Source: Petunia secreta (lineage: Eukaryota; Streptophyta; Magnoliopsida; Solanales; Solanaceae). Taken from it: a stretch of DNA of 64,000 nucleotides. A program made the translations under genes and the position numbers. Of this stretch, positions 41,690-53,197 are shown in pieces. The notes under the pieces were generated by a model. That model made no database searches. It was given only the letters and a program-made list of their open reading frames with translations, and had not been told where the DNA came from. The stretch spans positions 47,610,001-47,674,000 of the forward strand of contig JARKIP010000010.1 in the NCBI GenBank assembly GCA_029990175.1. Direction: 5' to 3'. How positions within the stretch are numbered: the stretch's first letter is position 1; each line of letters begins with the position of its first letter.

Positions 41690-41910
41690 GTGGAGAAGAT
41701 TGTCTTTGTGTTCATTCTTCAACTAGGTTTAGTGAAACCAAACTACGTTCCAACAACTGCGTTAGTTTATCCAACAACTATAAGTTGATGGACAAGAATT
41801 ACTGAAGTTGTTGGGAAAAAAAGATATTGTTGAATGAAATGTGCAACAATTACGTTAGTTGTTCAAACTAGTACCTCATTCGTTCCAACAAATTGAGTAG
41901 TAGTTGAAAG
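41690..41910. repeat. TTGTTGGA-rich zone, left
   Basis: Multiple degenerate copies of CCAACAACT / AGTTGTTGG at 5 or more places. Similar zones lie at 44420-44660, 45715-45935, 46740-46880 and 47805-48115. Confidence 0.7.
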
Positions 41911-41995
41911 GTTTTAAAGTTGTTTTATAAAGGTATATGTTGTCATGCTATAGATACATGTATATTTTTTGTATCTTTAAGAACTGTGACCTTCA

Positions 41996-44190
41996 ATGGG
42001 GGACCCAATATTATTAGCAATTGATTTACATGGTGAATGGATAGAAAGTACTACTCGTTATACTTGGCGGTCTAAGGGTGGAGAGACACTACCGATACAA
42101 GCAAATAAGAATATTATGTATGATGAGTTGATCGAGACCATTATCTTTTATTGTAAGTTAGATTGTGATAAGAGACTCTTTCCATTTAATTTCTTATATG
42201 CTTAGTTTGCTTGAAAAGCAAAAGGCATCCGCTTCTAAGATAAAGAATGATCGTAATTTACGTCTTTATTTATCGAATAAATGCAGGCTTGTTCGAAGGA
42301 TTTCTTTGGTTGAAAATTTGACAAAGGAACAAATCCAACCTCTGTGGAATAAAATGATCAATGAGAGAAGACAATGCAGAAAAACCTTCGAATATGGATA
42401 TTTCAGCAAGTGAGCGAGTTGCACAAGGAGTGGAGACACAAAGCGGACACATTTTTTATGATGACACATGCTTTTATGAAGACTTAATGTTCAAGGACAA
42501 GCATGAATTTACTGTGTCGTTAAAACTTGCTACAGTGAAGCAAGATTTTCGATTCATAAAAGTGAAACACTCCTAGTTTGTGCATAGTGTTAAGTTTATA
42601 GATAAAAACGCAAATGGCGGTTGCGAGCTATGAAGCTTAGATGTAGTGATAGGTTTTACATTACGCAATATGTAAACCTATACACATGCGGGGCACAACA
42701 TATTAAGTCACCATCCACATGCATCGGCGGACGTCATTGGTAAACACATGAAACACATGTTTGTCAAGAGCAAAGGTTCATCCACTGAAGACATAAAAAC
42801 AGTCCGTGCAGAGTTAGTTTGTGAGATTAGCTACTGGAAATATTGGAAGGGTAGTAAGATAACAAAAAGTTTAACAAGGGGGACACTGGAGCATAGGTAT
42901 GCAGTTTTTGATGCGTACCATTACATGCTTTGGATTGAAAATAGGGAAGCAAAACGACATTAAATCTTGATGACATGAGGAGGTTCAAGTAATTTTTGGT
43001 ATTTTATGGCACTAGGATTAGGGATTTTCGGCATGTGAGAAAAGTCATATCCATTGACGGGACTCATTTGAAGGGCAAGTACGGGGGAGTTATGTTGTCT
43101 GTTGTTGAACAAGACTCAGAAAATCATAATTTTCTTGTGGCATTTTGTATAGTAGACTCGGAGTGTTGCCTCATATCACTACTTATTTTAACAGATGTTG
43201 AGCATGGTCTCTAATACTAGGGAATTGTGCAGTATTTCCTATAGACATCCAAGAATATATAAAGCTGTTGCAAATATTTACACTGAAACGTACCATTGTG
43301 AAATTTCAATATGGAGATTTCCTGCACCATTTTTATGTTGCAGCAAAAGCGCACCAGACAAATGTGTTCACTGATGAATTTAACCAGATCAGAGATTTAG
43401 ATGTAAGGGTCGCTAATATCTTGAGGATACGGGATTTCATAGATGAAGTGGAGCATACTTTCCAGTAAAAAATTATTGTACTCATGTTTAGAATTTTCTT
43501 TGTCAAGGATTTCGCTGAATGCTTGTTGACTTTTAATATTTTAGGTATTGATGTGATGATAATGAATATTTCTGAGTTTATTAACTCTATATTCCTTGAA
43601 AAATGAGAGTTCCCAATTACTGCAATATTCGATTTTATAAATAGAAGGTTTGCTCAATTTTTTCATATAGGCACATGGACTCCATTGACATTCCAAATAT
43701 CTCTTTTAGTTTAGATGAAAATAAAATAAAGGAGAATAAGGAAGTGGGTAACAGGTTATTGATCCATTGATTCTCCACTGAAGTGTTTACATTACTGGTG
43801 ATAAGGTGACTGCAAAGGTCAATCTACGGAAAAAACGTGTACCTATAGAGGTTTGATATGGACAAAATACTTTATCCACATGTTATGGTAGCACTAGAGC
43901 TCAATTTGGTTCTGACTATGGAATGAGAATTTATGATTATGCTTCTCCATATTATAAGGTTGAGTCATACTTTTTGGCATATGCAGAACCATTCTATCTA
44001 ATGCCTAACGAAAAATTTTGAAGGTTCATCTGGAGATTTTAGAGAGAAAAATGCCCCCACCTTTCGTGAAACACACACGGCCAAGAAAGAAGATGAAGCA
44101 GATACCTTCAATTAGGGAAGTCTTTTTAAGAAGAAAAAAATGCTCCTTATGCAAAAGGGTTGGTCAAAAAAAAAAAAAGCATGCCCTCCA
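41996..44190 (+). pseudogene. MULE transposase, heavily decayed
   Basis: Segments in order. 41996-42205: N-terminal unknown domain. 42361-42576: MuDR-type domain (DLMFKDKHEFTVSLKLATVK, FRFIKVKHS). About 42680-42745: HPHASADVIG-like linker. 42748-42963: DUF-type helical part. 42996-43214: MULE transposase domain, with VISIDGTHLKGKYGGVMLS and SENHNFLVAFCIVDSE. 43810-43990: SWIM-type remnants, with SDYGMRIYDYASPYYKVESY. 44018-44218: basic C-terminus with a knuckle remnant (KCSLCKRVGQ). At least six stops or frame changes separate these. The catalytic DGTHLKG core is still readable. Confidence 0.85.
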
Positions 44191-44419
44191 AGACGGACAA
44201 TGGATGAAGACTTCGTGAATTTGTGAACTTGTAATGCATTTTGGATGATTTAGTATGTTGTGAACTATGCCTAAGAAACAATCTTCATCTACTGCTTAAT
44301 TTCTGCCATGTTATAAATCTTGTTCTACTATTGACAATGCTTATTTGACTCTGCCATATTTGTCATGCACCTTACAGTAGCTTGCAAAAGTGAAATAGAT
44401 CGAATAAATAGTGATGTTG

Positions 44420-44660
44420 TATCAACAACTCGTTAGTTTGTTGGATGTTACTCAAACAAATACTACAGTGCTAAAAAAAATTATAATTGTTGGACGGCAT
44501 CCAACAAATTGACGAGTTGTTGCAACAACTTCACTCTATTTGTTGTCCATAGTCCCAACAAATACATAAGATGTTAACAAACTTCTGAATTTGTTGGGAT
44601 AAAGTTAAATAAAAGCTAGATTTGTTGAAACAGTCTCAACTTCCAACAATTCATGGTAGA
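44420..44660. repeat. TTGTTGGA-rich zone, after the transposase
   Basis: Dense copies of TTGTTGGA, CCAACAAAT and GTTGCAACAAC, including palindromic arrangements. No coding signal. Confidence 0.7.
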
Positions 44661-44829
44661 ATTACTTGAATCAACCATAATTGCATAATTTCAACCATAA
44701 TTGCATAATAATAGTACGATTCAAAATATTTTATAATACGGTGATCATTAAATTAATTATTGAGCAAAAAAATTGTGATTTTATCAAATTAAACACTAAT
44801 TAAGCAATTATAGGTGTAGTCAACCTTTA

Positions 44830-45380
44830 ATTTTGTCATATTCAATTATAGTTGACGATCAATATATAAATTAAAAGATTTGAAAATATTCGAACATCAA
44901 TCGAGTGATTCCAAATATAGTGAAACATCAAGACAGTGATTCATTTCAGTTCATGATCAATCAAGTGATTTCACCGACGAATTCATTGAAAAGGTTAAAG
45001 ATTCATAATTGCTTAAGATCAATAGATATATAATGAATTATTAATTACAAACTTAATAATTTGACAATATTTAAATATTAATCAAGCAAATCCAAATATA
45101 GTAAATTATTAAGACGTTGATTGGATTATATTTCATAATACGTTAAGTAATTTCTCATATGAATTCTTTAAAAAGGTTAAAGATTCATAATTTCTTAAAA
45201 TCAATAGATCGACTTAATGAATTATTAATTATAAACTTAATGATTTGATAATATTTGAACATTAATCAAGCGATTCCAAGTATAGTAAAATATTAAGATG
45301 TTGATTCAATAATAGTTCATGATCAATCAAATGATTTCTCATATGTATTTATTAAAAAGCTTAAAGATTCATAAAAAATA
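44830..45380. repeat. tandem repeat, about 182-bp unit, three copies
   Basis: The phrase GTTAAAGATTCATAA recurs at 44994, 45176 and (as CTTAAAGATTCATAA) 45359, giving periods of 182 and 183. Other shared phrases: AATTATTAATTA, TCAATAGAT, GATTCCAA(A/G)TATAGT. The Stowaway MITE at 45381 interrupts the next unit, which resumes at 45642 with ATTGCTTAAGGCCAATAGAT. Confidence 0.85.
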
Positions 45381-45639
45381 CTCCATCCGTTTCAAAAAGG
45401 ATGAACCTATTACTATTTGAAGGGTCAAACAAGATTATGTTTGACCATATATCTTACAAATATTTTCTAACTATTTTGAATTCTTAACTATTGTGACTTA
45501 TAGTATTTTTCATGTAGTTTCTAAATATGTAAATTTTATTTAAAAAAGTTTAAAATTTTGATGTGCAAATTCCCGTTGAAAATTAATCAATTTGACCCTC
45601 GTACTCCGCAAAGGTTCATCCTTTTTTAAATGGAGGGAG
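45381..45639. mobile_element. Stowaway-type MITE, copy 2
   Basis: 259 bp, starting CTCCATCCGTTTC and ending AAATGGAGGGAG, with TA on each side (45379-45380, 45640-45641). It matches 6641-6900 in the opposite orientation. No coding capacity. Confidence 0.93.
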
Positions 45640-45714
45640 TAATTGCTTAAGGCCAATAGATTGTCTGATTGAATGAACCATTTAGTTATTCTATAGATAT
45701 AGAAAGTATAGTGT

Positions 45715-45935
45715 CCGATTTTACTTTAGTTGTTCAAACAATTTTAATAACTGTTTGGAAGATGTTAGCAATTGTTGGAAGGATTTAAGTAGTTGTTTGA
45801 ACAACTATTGAACTTGTTGGAATAAGTTACAATAATTTTAGTAATTGTTTGAATAATAGTTTAACTTGTTTAAACAATTTCCAACAATTATCATATTTGC
45901 TTGAACAAATTCACAAAGTAGTTGGAACAAATTTG
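45715..45935. repeat. TTGTTGGA-rich zone, centre
   Basis: Repeated AGTTGTTTGAACAA and TTGTTGGAA motifs with variable spacing. AT-rich non-coding sequence. Confidence 0.65.
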
Positions 45936-46739
45936 TTATATGAACAAAAGAAAATACACAAAATAAAATATGAGACATTATATAATACCAATAAAATTTA
46001 AAATGACAGTTATAAAAATATCATACAACCCAAAAATAAATAGTTTAACTTTCTAGTTTTCCCAAAAATTAAAAATAAAAAAATAATATACCATATAAAG
46101 TATCAATTAATTATCAAAGACAGCCACGTAACTTTTCATTCGGAAATTATAATGTGTGTGATGAGGTTCTCAATGAAGGCAATTGCATATGATCCACAAA
46201 TTGTACTAGTTGCATTGTGCGGGAGGGTTTGCGGTAGCTCAAATTTAAATCATCATTAAGCAATTTATCCGGCTAATCTTTGTACCTACCACTTTGCTGA
46301 GCAATATTGACCACAACTCCAAAACTTATTGGATATGTATAAAAATTATTGCTTCCTCAGTGGCTGGAATATTGCAATCATAGACCTATATCTTCAATAA
46401 TAGACTCAAGATGATATAATGTCCCACCTCAATGGTCACGGTTAAAATTATTTTGGCTTCTTTTTGTGATACCTGGATAGGTCTTGCACCTTTAGCATAG
46501 TTAAGAATGTCATTATCAAACTCAAAATTAGAAAGTCTTTCTTTCATTGGAAGGGCACCCACAACTAAACCATCATCTCATATTTTCTTGTAGGCCTCCT
46601 ATAGATTATTATATAAATTAAGATCCAACTATGTCCTTGGGGTCATAATGCCCAAGGTACTTCTTATGCCTTATACGCATAAGGTATAAGATCTCATCAA
46701 CATGTTGCATATCTATAAACAAAAGCATTAGCAATAAAC

Positions 46740-46880
46740 AAATTATACATTTGTTGGCTACTGTCCAACAACTTCTTACATTTGTTGCAACAAATCCAAC
46801 AGTTATTGGACAGTATCCAACAACTTATATATTTGTTGCAGCAAATTAAACAGTTGTTGGGCAGTGTTTCCAAACATTTA
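46740..46880. repeat. TTGTTGGA-rich zone, in the Ulp1-type gene
   Basis: AGTTGTTGGGCAGTG and TCCAACAACTT repeats. It lies between coding pieces, probably an intron. Confidence 0.6.
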
Positions 46881-47804
46881 TCAAGTATGTTGCAATAATT
46901 TAAAAGATAGTAAATAAAAATTCATAAAATTTACTCTATCCTCCCACCATTCTTTCATTTTTATTATGTCATTAAAGTCCTTGAAATTATACCCATTCAT
47001 TGAGACAGTGTCCTTTCCTTAAAAGGGTATTGACATGAAGTTTTCAGGAGCCTTTTTTTCTCTATGTCCACGGGTTGATAAATATCTACCCATTCTGTTT
47101 CGACCTAAGCCCTCTTATCTTTGCCCACCACTTCATGGCCTTACCAATCCTTGCTTGTTTTCTCTTCAACTCAAGAGTAAAAGGACTTGCAATCCTAATA
47201 CTAGGCCTCACATCCATTTTCTCTTTAACTTTTGATTTTATCTTTTATCCTCTTGGTCGCATCCTCCAACCTCACATAGGCATTATTAAGCTTCTCGACT
47301 TCCTTTTTCAGTGCACTGTTATTTTTTATGCACTTGGGACATTCACAACAACAAAAACCTTGGGCAGGACACTTCTCTCACCGCCACCACTAGAAAATCT
47401 TCCCATCCCAAGTTCTCCACATGAGTAACCTCCAGTTCTGCTAGCACTTCTACCAAAATCAAAGTCCATACATGGACTATCAGGTATACTACTGGTATTA
47501 CCACCAACACCATAATTTTTCTCACCACTACCAACATCAATTCTCTCAGCACCACCACTATCAATTCTCCCAGTACCACAACCACCACTTCTCTCAGCAC
47601 TAATGCCATCTACAACTTTAATAACGATAGTTGTCACCCTGGAAAAATCTTATTCTAAAACATCAATAGCCTTGTCTAATCTTTTTGGGAATGGCTCAAT
47701 GTCTAGCATGCAATCCATCTCATTCTCTCAGTTTTTTAGGGACAAGAAATATGTGTACCATCTGCATGGCAAAAATTTAATTTTTTAAAAAAAACAAATG
47801 GAGA

Positions 47805-48115
47805 ATATGTTAAACAATTTCAGAAGGTGTTGAACAAAGTCTAACAACTTCTAAAGTGCTGCCAAAACTTCAGAAGTTGTTAGAAATTATTCAACTTCTG
47901 ATATTCTTGCACAAATTAAGATATATCAGAAGTTGTTGAACACTTACCAACAACTTCTAAAATTGTTTCGACAAATTAAGAAGTTTATGGAAATTGTTTA
48001 ACCACTATTGAAATTTATTGCAACCTTTTCACAAGTTGTTGGACAATTTCCAATAACTTTTTAATTTGTGGCAACAACTTCTCAAATTGTTGTAAAAAGT
48101 AGAACAAATTCAGAG
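47805..48115. repeat. TTGTTGGA-rich zone, right
   Basis: About ten degenerate copies of AACTTCTAAA(A/T)TTGTT or AGAAGTTGTTG in alternating orientation. It lies between coding pieces of the Ulp1-type gene. Confidence 0.7.
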
Positions 48116-48694
48116 GCTTTTCAGAGTCTTACCATATCTTCTGAGATTGAAATGGACCAATAAAACTATCTTAGATTTAGTAGATAACCACCTAGTAATC
48201 CTTGGCAATGACATCTCACTCAAAGGATTCTTAAATATTTATCGAATCGATGAGATGGCTTCAAACGCCCAAGGCTAAATTAAATGCAGTTAAAATGCAA
48301 TAACTGCATCATTTTTTTGGTAAATAAAATCATTTTATTACCAAAAGCTATTCATATCAGTTCATTACAAAACTTTAGCTCGCTATCCAAAAGCCCAGCT
48401 TGCTAAAAGAAAGCCTCTTCCCTTCACTCAGACAACTAACTATTACAGCTACTAAGGATAGTAGTTTCTAGCATCTAATCTTTTAATCAATTTCCTATTC
48501 CTATAGCCTCTGCACATCACTTCGTGCACGATCATCCTTGTCACCACTGTTTCATCCCTCTGCTTCTATTGGAAAACTCTGTGGTTCCTTTCTTGCCATA
48601 AGTAATAGCATCCTGCTGCCAACACCAAATGGTAGAGGTGGGTTCCTGTTCCATTGCCCTTGCAGTTCAATATAGCCCATTGTACTTCTTGATC

Positions 48695-49427
48695 CTACTG
48701 TAGGATGGTTCTTTGTATTCCCAGCCATTGTAGCATTTTAGCCCAGACGCTTGCTGTATATTTACACTCAAAGAACAAATGATTCAGGGTTTCTGGTTGC
48801 TCCTGAAATAAAAAACAATTGTTGTTGGCCAAGTTCATCCAAGCCCCTATTCTGTCTTTGGCTTGGAGCCTCCCATGCAATGCCAGGAAGAGGATAAAGT
48901 TCCATTTAGGATGCCCCATGTTATTGCATATCAGTCTCCTCCATTCCACTTTGATATATGGTCCATTCAGCTTTAGATATATCTTTTTAGTTGTGTACTT
49001 CCCCATTGCAAGCACATCATCTTCTTGCATTCCAGCTTGCTCAAAGTATTTCCTAGCTTTCAGGATCTTTTGTACCACCCAAGATGTTCTGTGTCCATCA
49101 GTTCCCTACACACTTCCTGTTTTTACATAATATGTGTGTACCCAGTGAATCCACATCTTATCCTTTCTTTGGCAAACATTCCACAACATTTTAAAAATTG
49201 CAGCCTTGTTCCAGTTCTGTATATCCAAAATGTTAAGACCACCACCAGTTTTTGGGATGCATAGTTTGTCCCAAGCAATGAGGGCTTTTTTTGGAGATTT
49301 CACTAGTTCCTGTCCATAAATATCTCCTACAAAGGGCCTCTATTTGTTTGATGATCTTTTTTGGTAATACAAAGACCTGGGACCAAAATACTTGGAGTGA
49401 GAACAGGACACTTCTTATCAATTTCAA
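48695..49427 (-). pseudogene. LINE C-terminal part: RT thumb region and zf-RVT
   Basis: The first frame (49233-49427) gives FSLQVFWSQVFVLPKKIIKQ, the end of the plant L1 RT domain. The next (49106-49303) gives KSPKKALIAWDKLCIPKTGG. The last (48695-49078) gives the zf-RVT domain, with HGRLQAKDRIGAWMN, CFLFQEQPETLNHLFFECKY and SVWAKMLQWLG. Three frames are needed, so the gene is broken. Confidence 0.85.
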
Positions 49428-49429
49428 TC

Positions 49430-50453
49430 TCCCTGTATATGACAGGAATCTAGTTGTCCAGGAGTTAGTCCGTTCATAATTCTATCTAGGAGTGGCTGGC
49501 ATTGTAGCACAGACAACCTTTTGGTGCTTAGTGGAACCCCTAGGTATCTTACGGGTAGGTCTCCTTTTGTGAAGCCCAACTCTTGAACATAATGTCTCTA
49601 GATATCCTCAGGGACTCCTCCAAAATAGATGCTGCTTTTCTCCTTATTTGCATTTAACCCTGACCATTGAGAGCAGCTTTGAAAGAGCCTAATTAGAATC
49701 TTCATGGAGATGATGTCACCTATGCAAAATAGCAACAAGTCATCAGCAAAGCTCAATTGGATTAGCTGTAGGTTCTGGCACCTAGGTGATAGTTGAAATC
49801 TGGCTCATCCTTTAGGGTTTTTAATAGTCTTGTGAAGTCTCCATTGTGATCACAAACAGGAAGGGTGAAAGGGGATCCCCTTGCCGTAATCCCTTCTTTG
49901 CTGCAAAATGTTTAGTTAGTTTCCCATTGATGATGATTGAGTAAGAGACAGTTCTTACACACTCTAGTATCCATTCAATAAACACAACGGGGAACTTCAA
50001 TTATGTTAACACCTGCTCCAAGAAATCCCACTCCACTGAGTCAGAGACCTTCTTCATATCTATCTTCATCATACATCTTAGAGAAATGCCTTTCCTTTCA
50101 TATCCTTTCATTAGTTCATGGCTTAAGATGATGTTGTCACTTATAAGCCTTCCTGGTACAAAAGCTACCTGGCTACCATCCACTATCCAGTCCATAACCT
50201 CCTGGAATCTTTTAGTTAACACCTTGGATATAATTTTGTATAGTAGAGTGCAGCATGAAATTGGTCTATACTATGTGACACTTGCTGGATTTTTCACTTT
50301 GGATATCAAGGTCACAGCAGTGAAATTTATGGCTATGTACATCTTCTTTGAGCTAAAGAACTCCATCACTGCTTTGGTTACTTCTGTGCCCACTATATGC
50401 CATCCATTTTTGTAAAAATAAGCATTGAAACCATCACATCTTGGTGCCTTCAT
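49430..50453 (-). pseudogene. LINE reverse transcriptase core
   Basis: KAPRCDGFNAYFYKNGWHIV (50271-50453) and DGSQVAFVPGRLISDNIIL plus CMMKIDMKKVSDSVEWDFLE (50001-50222) are RT domains 1-4. In the latter the DLKKAYDS-type motif has MKKVSDS. The catalytic motif FADD is at 49739-49750 (LSFADDLL), in another frame. A short run of LINE sequence to 49430 is in shifted frames. Confidence 0.85.
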
Positions 50454-50639
50454 GTCATTAATGTCTTACAAAGCTCCCCACACCTCTTCTTCAGTTATTG
50501 GTTCCACTGGCTTGAGTTGTTGTTGTCTGTTCAACACTTTTCCCAACTTCATTACCTCTCTGTTTATTGCTGGCAACATAGGAGCAGCAGAACCCAGTAG
50601 TTGCTTGTAGAAGCCCATAATTTCATTCTTTATCCCTTG

Positions 50640-51762
50640 CTAGTTTTGGATTAGGTCCTCCACTTCATTTATTAGGCTTTTGATAGAGTTTTGAGCCATC
50701 GTGTTCTTCATACATGCATGGAAATAAGCAGTGTTTGAGTCCCCAAGTTTCAGCCACGACACTCTGGATTTTTGCTGAGTAATGCTCTCTTCAATCCCAC
50801 TCCATTTCTCTAGCTGTGCTCTCAACCTTTTCTCCTTCTCTTTTTTATCATCATACTGGCTTGCTGTTTGGATATGTTCTTGGACTATTTGCAAATCTCT
50901 TCTGGCTTGTTCCACTATGTCCCTAACATTGCTGAATTCATTCTTGTTTAGCAGTTTGAGCCCTTGTTTCACTTTCTTCAGCTTTGTCCATACTGATACC
51001 ATGTTCTTATTTATGTCATCTGTTTGCCAAGCATCACTGACTATCTGATCAAAGTCTCTATGATTTGCCAGGCAGTTTAGGAATTTGAAAGTCCTGGCTG
51101 CATGTCCAGATTGAGATCCTAGATCAACACTTAAAGGAGAGTGACCTGAGCATAGTGGGTTCATGATCACTGCTTCTGTTTGGGGGTAGTTAAGCATCCA
51201 CTGACCATTCACTAATGCTTTGTCAATTCTGGTGAACACTGTTCTATTTGTCCAGGTGTAGTCTTTCCCTACTGTTTTAAGCTCAGTTACGCCTGTATTA
51301 GTTAAAGAATTTACAAAATCTCTAACTTCAGCTTCTTGAACAGGGGTGCCTTGTTGTCTATCTTCCAACTGTATTATTGCATTAAAATCTCCCATAATCA
51401 ACCAAGGTCCTTGTTGTGTATTACAAATGAAATCAAGGTTTTCCCACAACACTTTCCTATCTTCAATTGTATGCAAACCATATACTGCAATGAATTCAAA
51501 TCTTAGGTCAGTACTGAAGATTTCCACATTGCCATGAATGATCTGTGAGGTTGAGCATATCTCTGTATAAGTAACAGCAGTATGGTCCCATATTACCCAA
51601 ATTCTCCCTCCGTTGTTCTGGTCATAATTATCCACCCATCTCCACTGTTTGCCAAGTTTTTTTAAGGATGCGCAGGGCTTTATTTTTCTTAACTCTATAT
51701 TCTACTATAGCTAATATCTTTACATTATTCTCTTTCAAGAAAACTACTAATTCCCCCTGCTT
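50640..51762 (-). pseudogene. LINE endonuclease, 5'-truncated
   Basis: The open part 50640-51635 shows the exonuclease/endonuclease fold: LRFEFIAVYGLH, GPWLIMGDFNAIIQLEDRQQ, KDYTWTNRTVFTRIDKALVN and LCSGHSPLSV. In the family the last motif is SDHSPL; the Asp is Gly here, so activity is doubtful. From 51762 to 51640, frame-shifted, the start KENNVKILAIVE is seen. A linker with coiled-coil character (SQYDDKKEKEKRLRAQLEKW) and SWLKLGDSNTAYFHA follow. A frameshift near 51640 and a stop at the 3' end break it. Confidence 0.85.
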
Positions 51763-51776
51763 ATAACTGCATCATT

Positions 51777-51855
51777 ATCATAGAATCAATATAACTATTG
51801 TACAAAAATAACATAAAAAGGAAAAATATAATACTTATCATAGTAGCTTATTCCT
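51777..51855. other. short flank between LINE and copia element
   Basis: AT-rich host sequence of the MULE region. It ends in TTCCT (51851-51855), the target duplication of the copia element. Confidence 0.6.
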
Positions 51856-52744
51856 TGTTATACTCTAAGCACCTCCTACGGACACTAGAATGGGGGTTGA
51901 ATAGTGTCCTCCTATTTTTGCTGAAAAACCTGACTCTTAATCGCAAGAACCCTGTTCTTGAGTTGTTGCCTCCACGAAAAAACACAATTACAGAAGTTAA
52001 CAGAAATCTAAAAGACACGGTATTTTTACGTGGAAAACTCCTTTCTCAAGGGAGAAAAACCACAATCCACACTCTGAGATTTTGAAATAACTTCACTAAC
52101 ACCAAGAGCAAGTTTTAGATTACAAACTCTGTAACCAAGGGCTACACTCTAGACCCTAATCACTCAACAAAGCTAAACTCTAACTTTACAAAGTAGTAAC
52201 TCAAAGTTCACCTATTACAATGGCTTCTAACATAAGCAGATAGGTAATACAATCAAAACATATAAACTGTGACAACTACAATCAAGAACCTAAACTGATT
52301 CACTGCTTTTGCTCTTAGTTCTTCACTGGTTGTCTTCAACAGTTATGTCACTTTAAGAGTTATTGAATTCATCTTGTGTTTGCTCTCAACTCTCGTGGTG
52401 AATAACTAAGATCGGCTGCCTCAATTACTTATTTTTATATGAGCTTTTTAATCCTAGAAGTGTTTCACTAGGAAACCTCATAAACATAGCAAGTCCAGAT
52501 TTCCATATGATACTTTCCTTGTTCAGCACTAACTCTTGTTCACACTTCAATGAGATAGCCTCGACACAACTTCTTATAGCTAACTAGGATGCGTACAAGT
52601 TTACGCGCCACTACTCTTAGTTCTGCATGGATTTGCATTCCACAAAATCTTTTCGATCAGTCGTGCCCTTCTCACCGAGGACTAAGTTCTTCTTCAAATC
52701 ATTAAGTCCTTCATTTGTCATCCTTCAAAACATCAAGCTCAACA
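51856..52744 (-). repeat. 3' LTR (minus orientation) of the copia element
   Basis: Direct repeat of 62070-62958 with equal length. A TATA-like TATAAAAATA is at about 52430-52440 on the minus strand. Confidence 0.93.
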
Positions 52745-53197
52745 AATTCCCCCTTTTTGATGATGATAGACAAATGTTGCCTAAGAACCTGTACATACAA
52801 ACACCAAGACACAAAAAAAAAACATTTTGAAAGAATTTAAAAAAGATGAGTTAGGTCACAAACATCCCAAAAACATTTTCTTCTTCCCCCTTTTGGCATC
52901 ATTGAAAAGATTTGAAATCCTGCAAGAACAAGTTAGTACAGTCCAATCTAGAGCACAAGGCAACAAGTCAACTAAGCACACATTAAGTAATCGAAGGGCC
53001 CAACAAGAACCACAAATACCATATAAGAAACCAGTAATCAACACAAGCATTTTAAAACCAATTTTCCAAGGCATACAAACACATAGCCCAATTAAGTACA
53101 GGCCAACAGTTAATTGTCTCAAATGTGCATCAATTTAGGACAAGGGACGGAACAAGGGAAGGGTTTGGACAAGTACAGGACAAGGAATAGGCATGCA
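52745..53197 (-). other. 3' untranslated region of the copia element
   Basis: Polypurine tract at 52745-52760 (AAAAAGGGGGAATT on minus), then no supported gene. Small ORFs at 52827-53138 show no family features. Confidence 0.6.

Larger units (their letters stand above)
46150..48280 (-). pseudogene. Ulp1/DUF1985-type transposon gene, decayed
   Basis: On the minus strand, reading from 48280 down. The first part gives WAFEAISSIR and SEMSLPRITRWLSTKSKIV, matching the WAFEAIPYL...PRILRWLS pattern of DUF1985-like proteins next to plant Ulp1 genes. A repetitive Ser/Gly-rich part follows (47326-47637, SGGAERIDVGSGEKNYGVGG), then a coiled-coil part (LKKEVEKLNNAYVRLEDATK). Further left, QHVDEILYLMRIRHKKYLGH (near 46690-46720) and VYDCNIPATEEA (about 46400) resemble the HVD-I-YYLR and K-VYDS stretches of Ulp1 peptidases (SUMO proteases). 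Many stops separate these. The TTGTTGGA zone 47805-48115 is probably an intron. Confidence 0.55.
41620..48299 (+). mobile_element. MULE-like (Mutator) transposon remnant with a Ulp1-type gene
   Basis: A decayed MULE transposase on the plus strand (41996-44190) and a convergent decayed Ulp1/DUF1985-type gene on the minus strand (about 46150-48280), the pairing seen in Ulp1-carrying plant MULEs. Both ends and the middle are filled with degenerate TTGTTGGA/TCCAACAA motifs (see separate entries). Exact ends and TSD were not found, so the limits are estimates. A LINE is inserted at its right side and the copia element beyond it. A Stowaway MITE lies inside. Confidence 0.65.
48314..51762 (-). mobile_element. 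L1-type LINE, 5'-truncated
   Basis: Flanked by the 14-bp direct repeat ATAACTGCATCATT at 48300-48313 and 51763-51776. On the minus strand the order is endonuclease, reverse transcriptase, zinc-finger domain, then a short A-tail (48312-48318 read as T). Reading starts inside the endonuclease with QGELVVFLKENNVKILAIVE, so ORF1 and the first part of ORF2 are missing. Truncation at the 5' end is typical for LINE insertions. Confidence 0.93.

Noticed and set aside
47343..47609. Gly/Val-rich minus frame of 88 codons
   Set aside because: An alternative frame of the repetitive part of the Ulp1-type gene; the Ser/Gly frame fits better.
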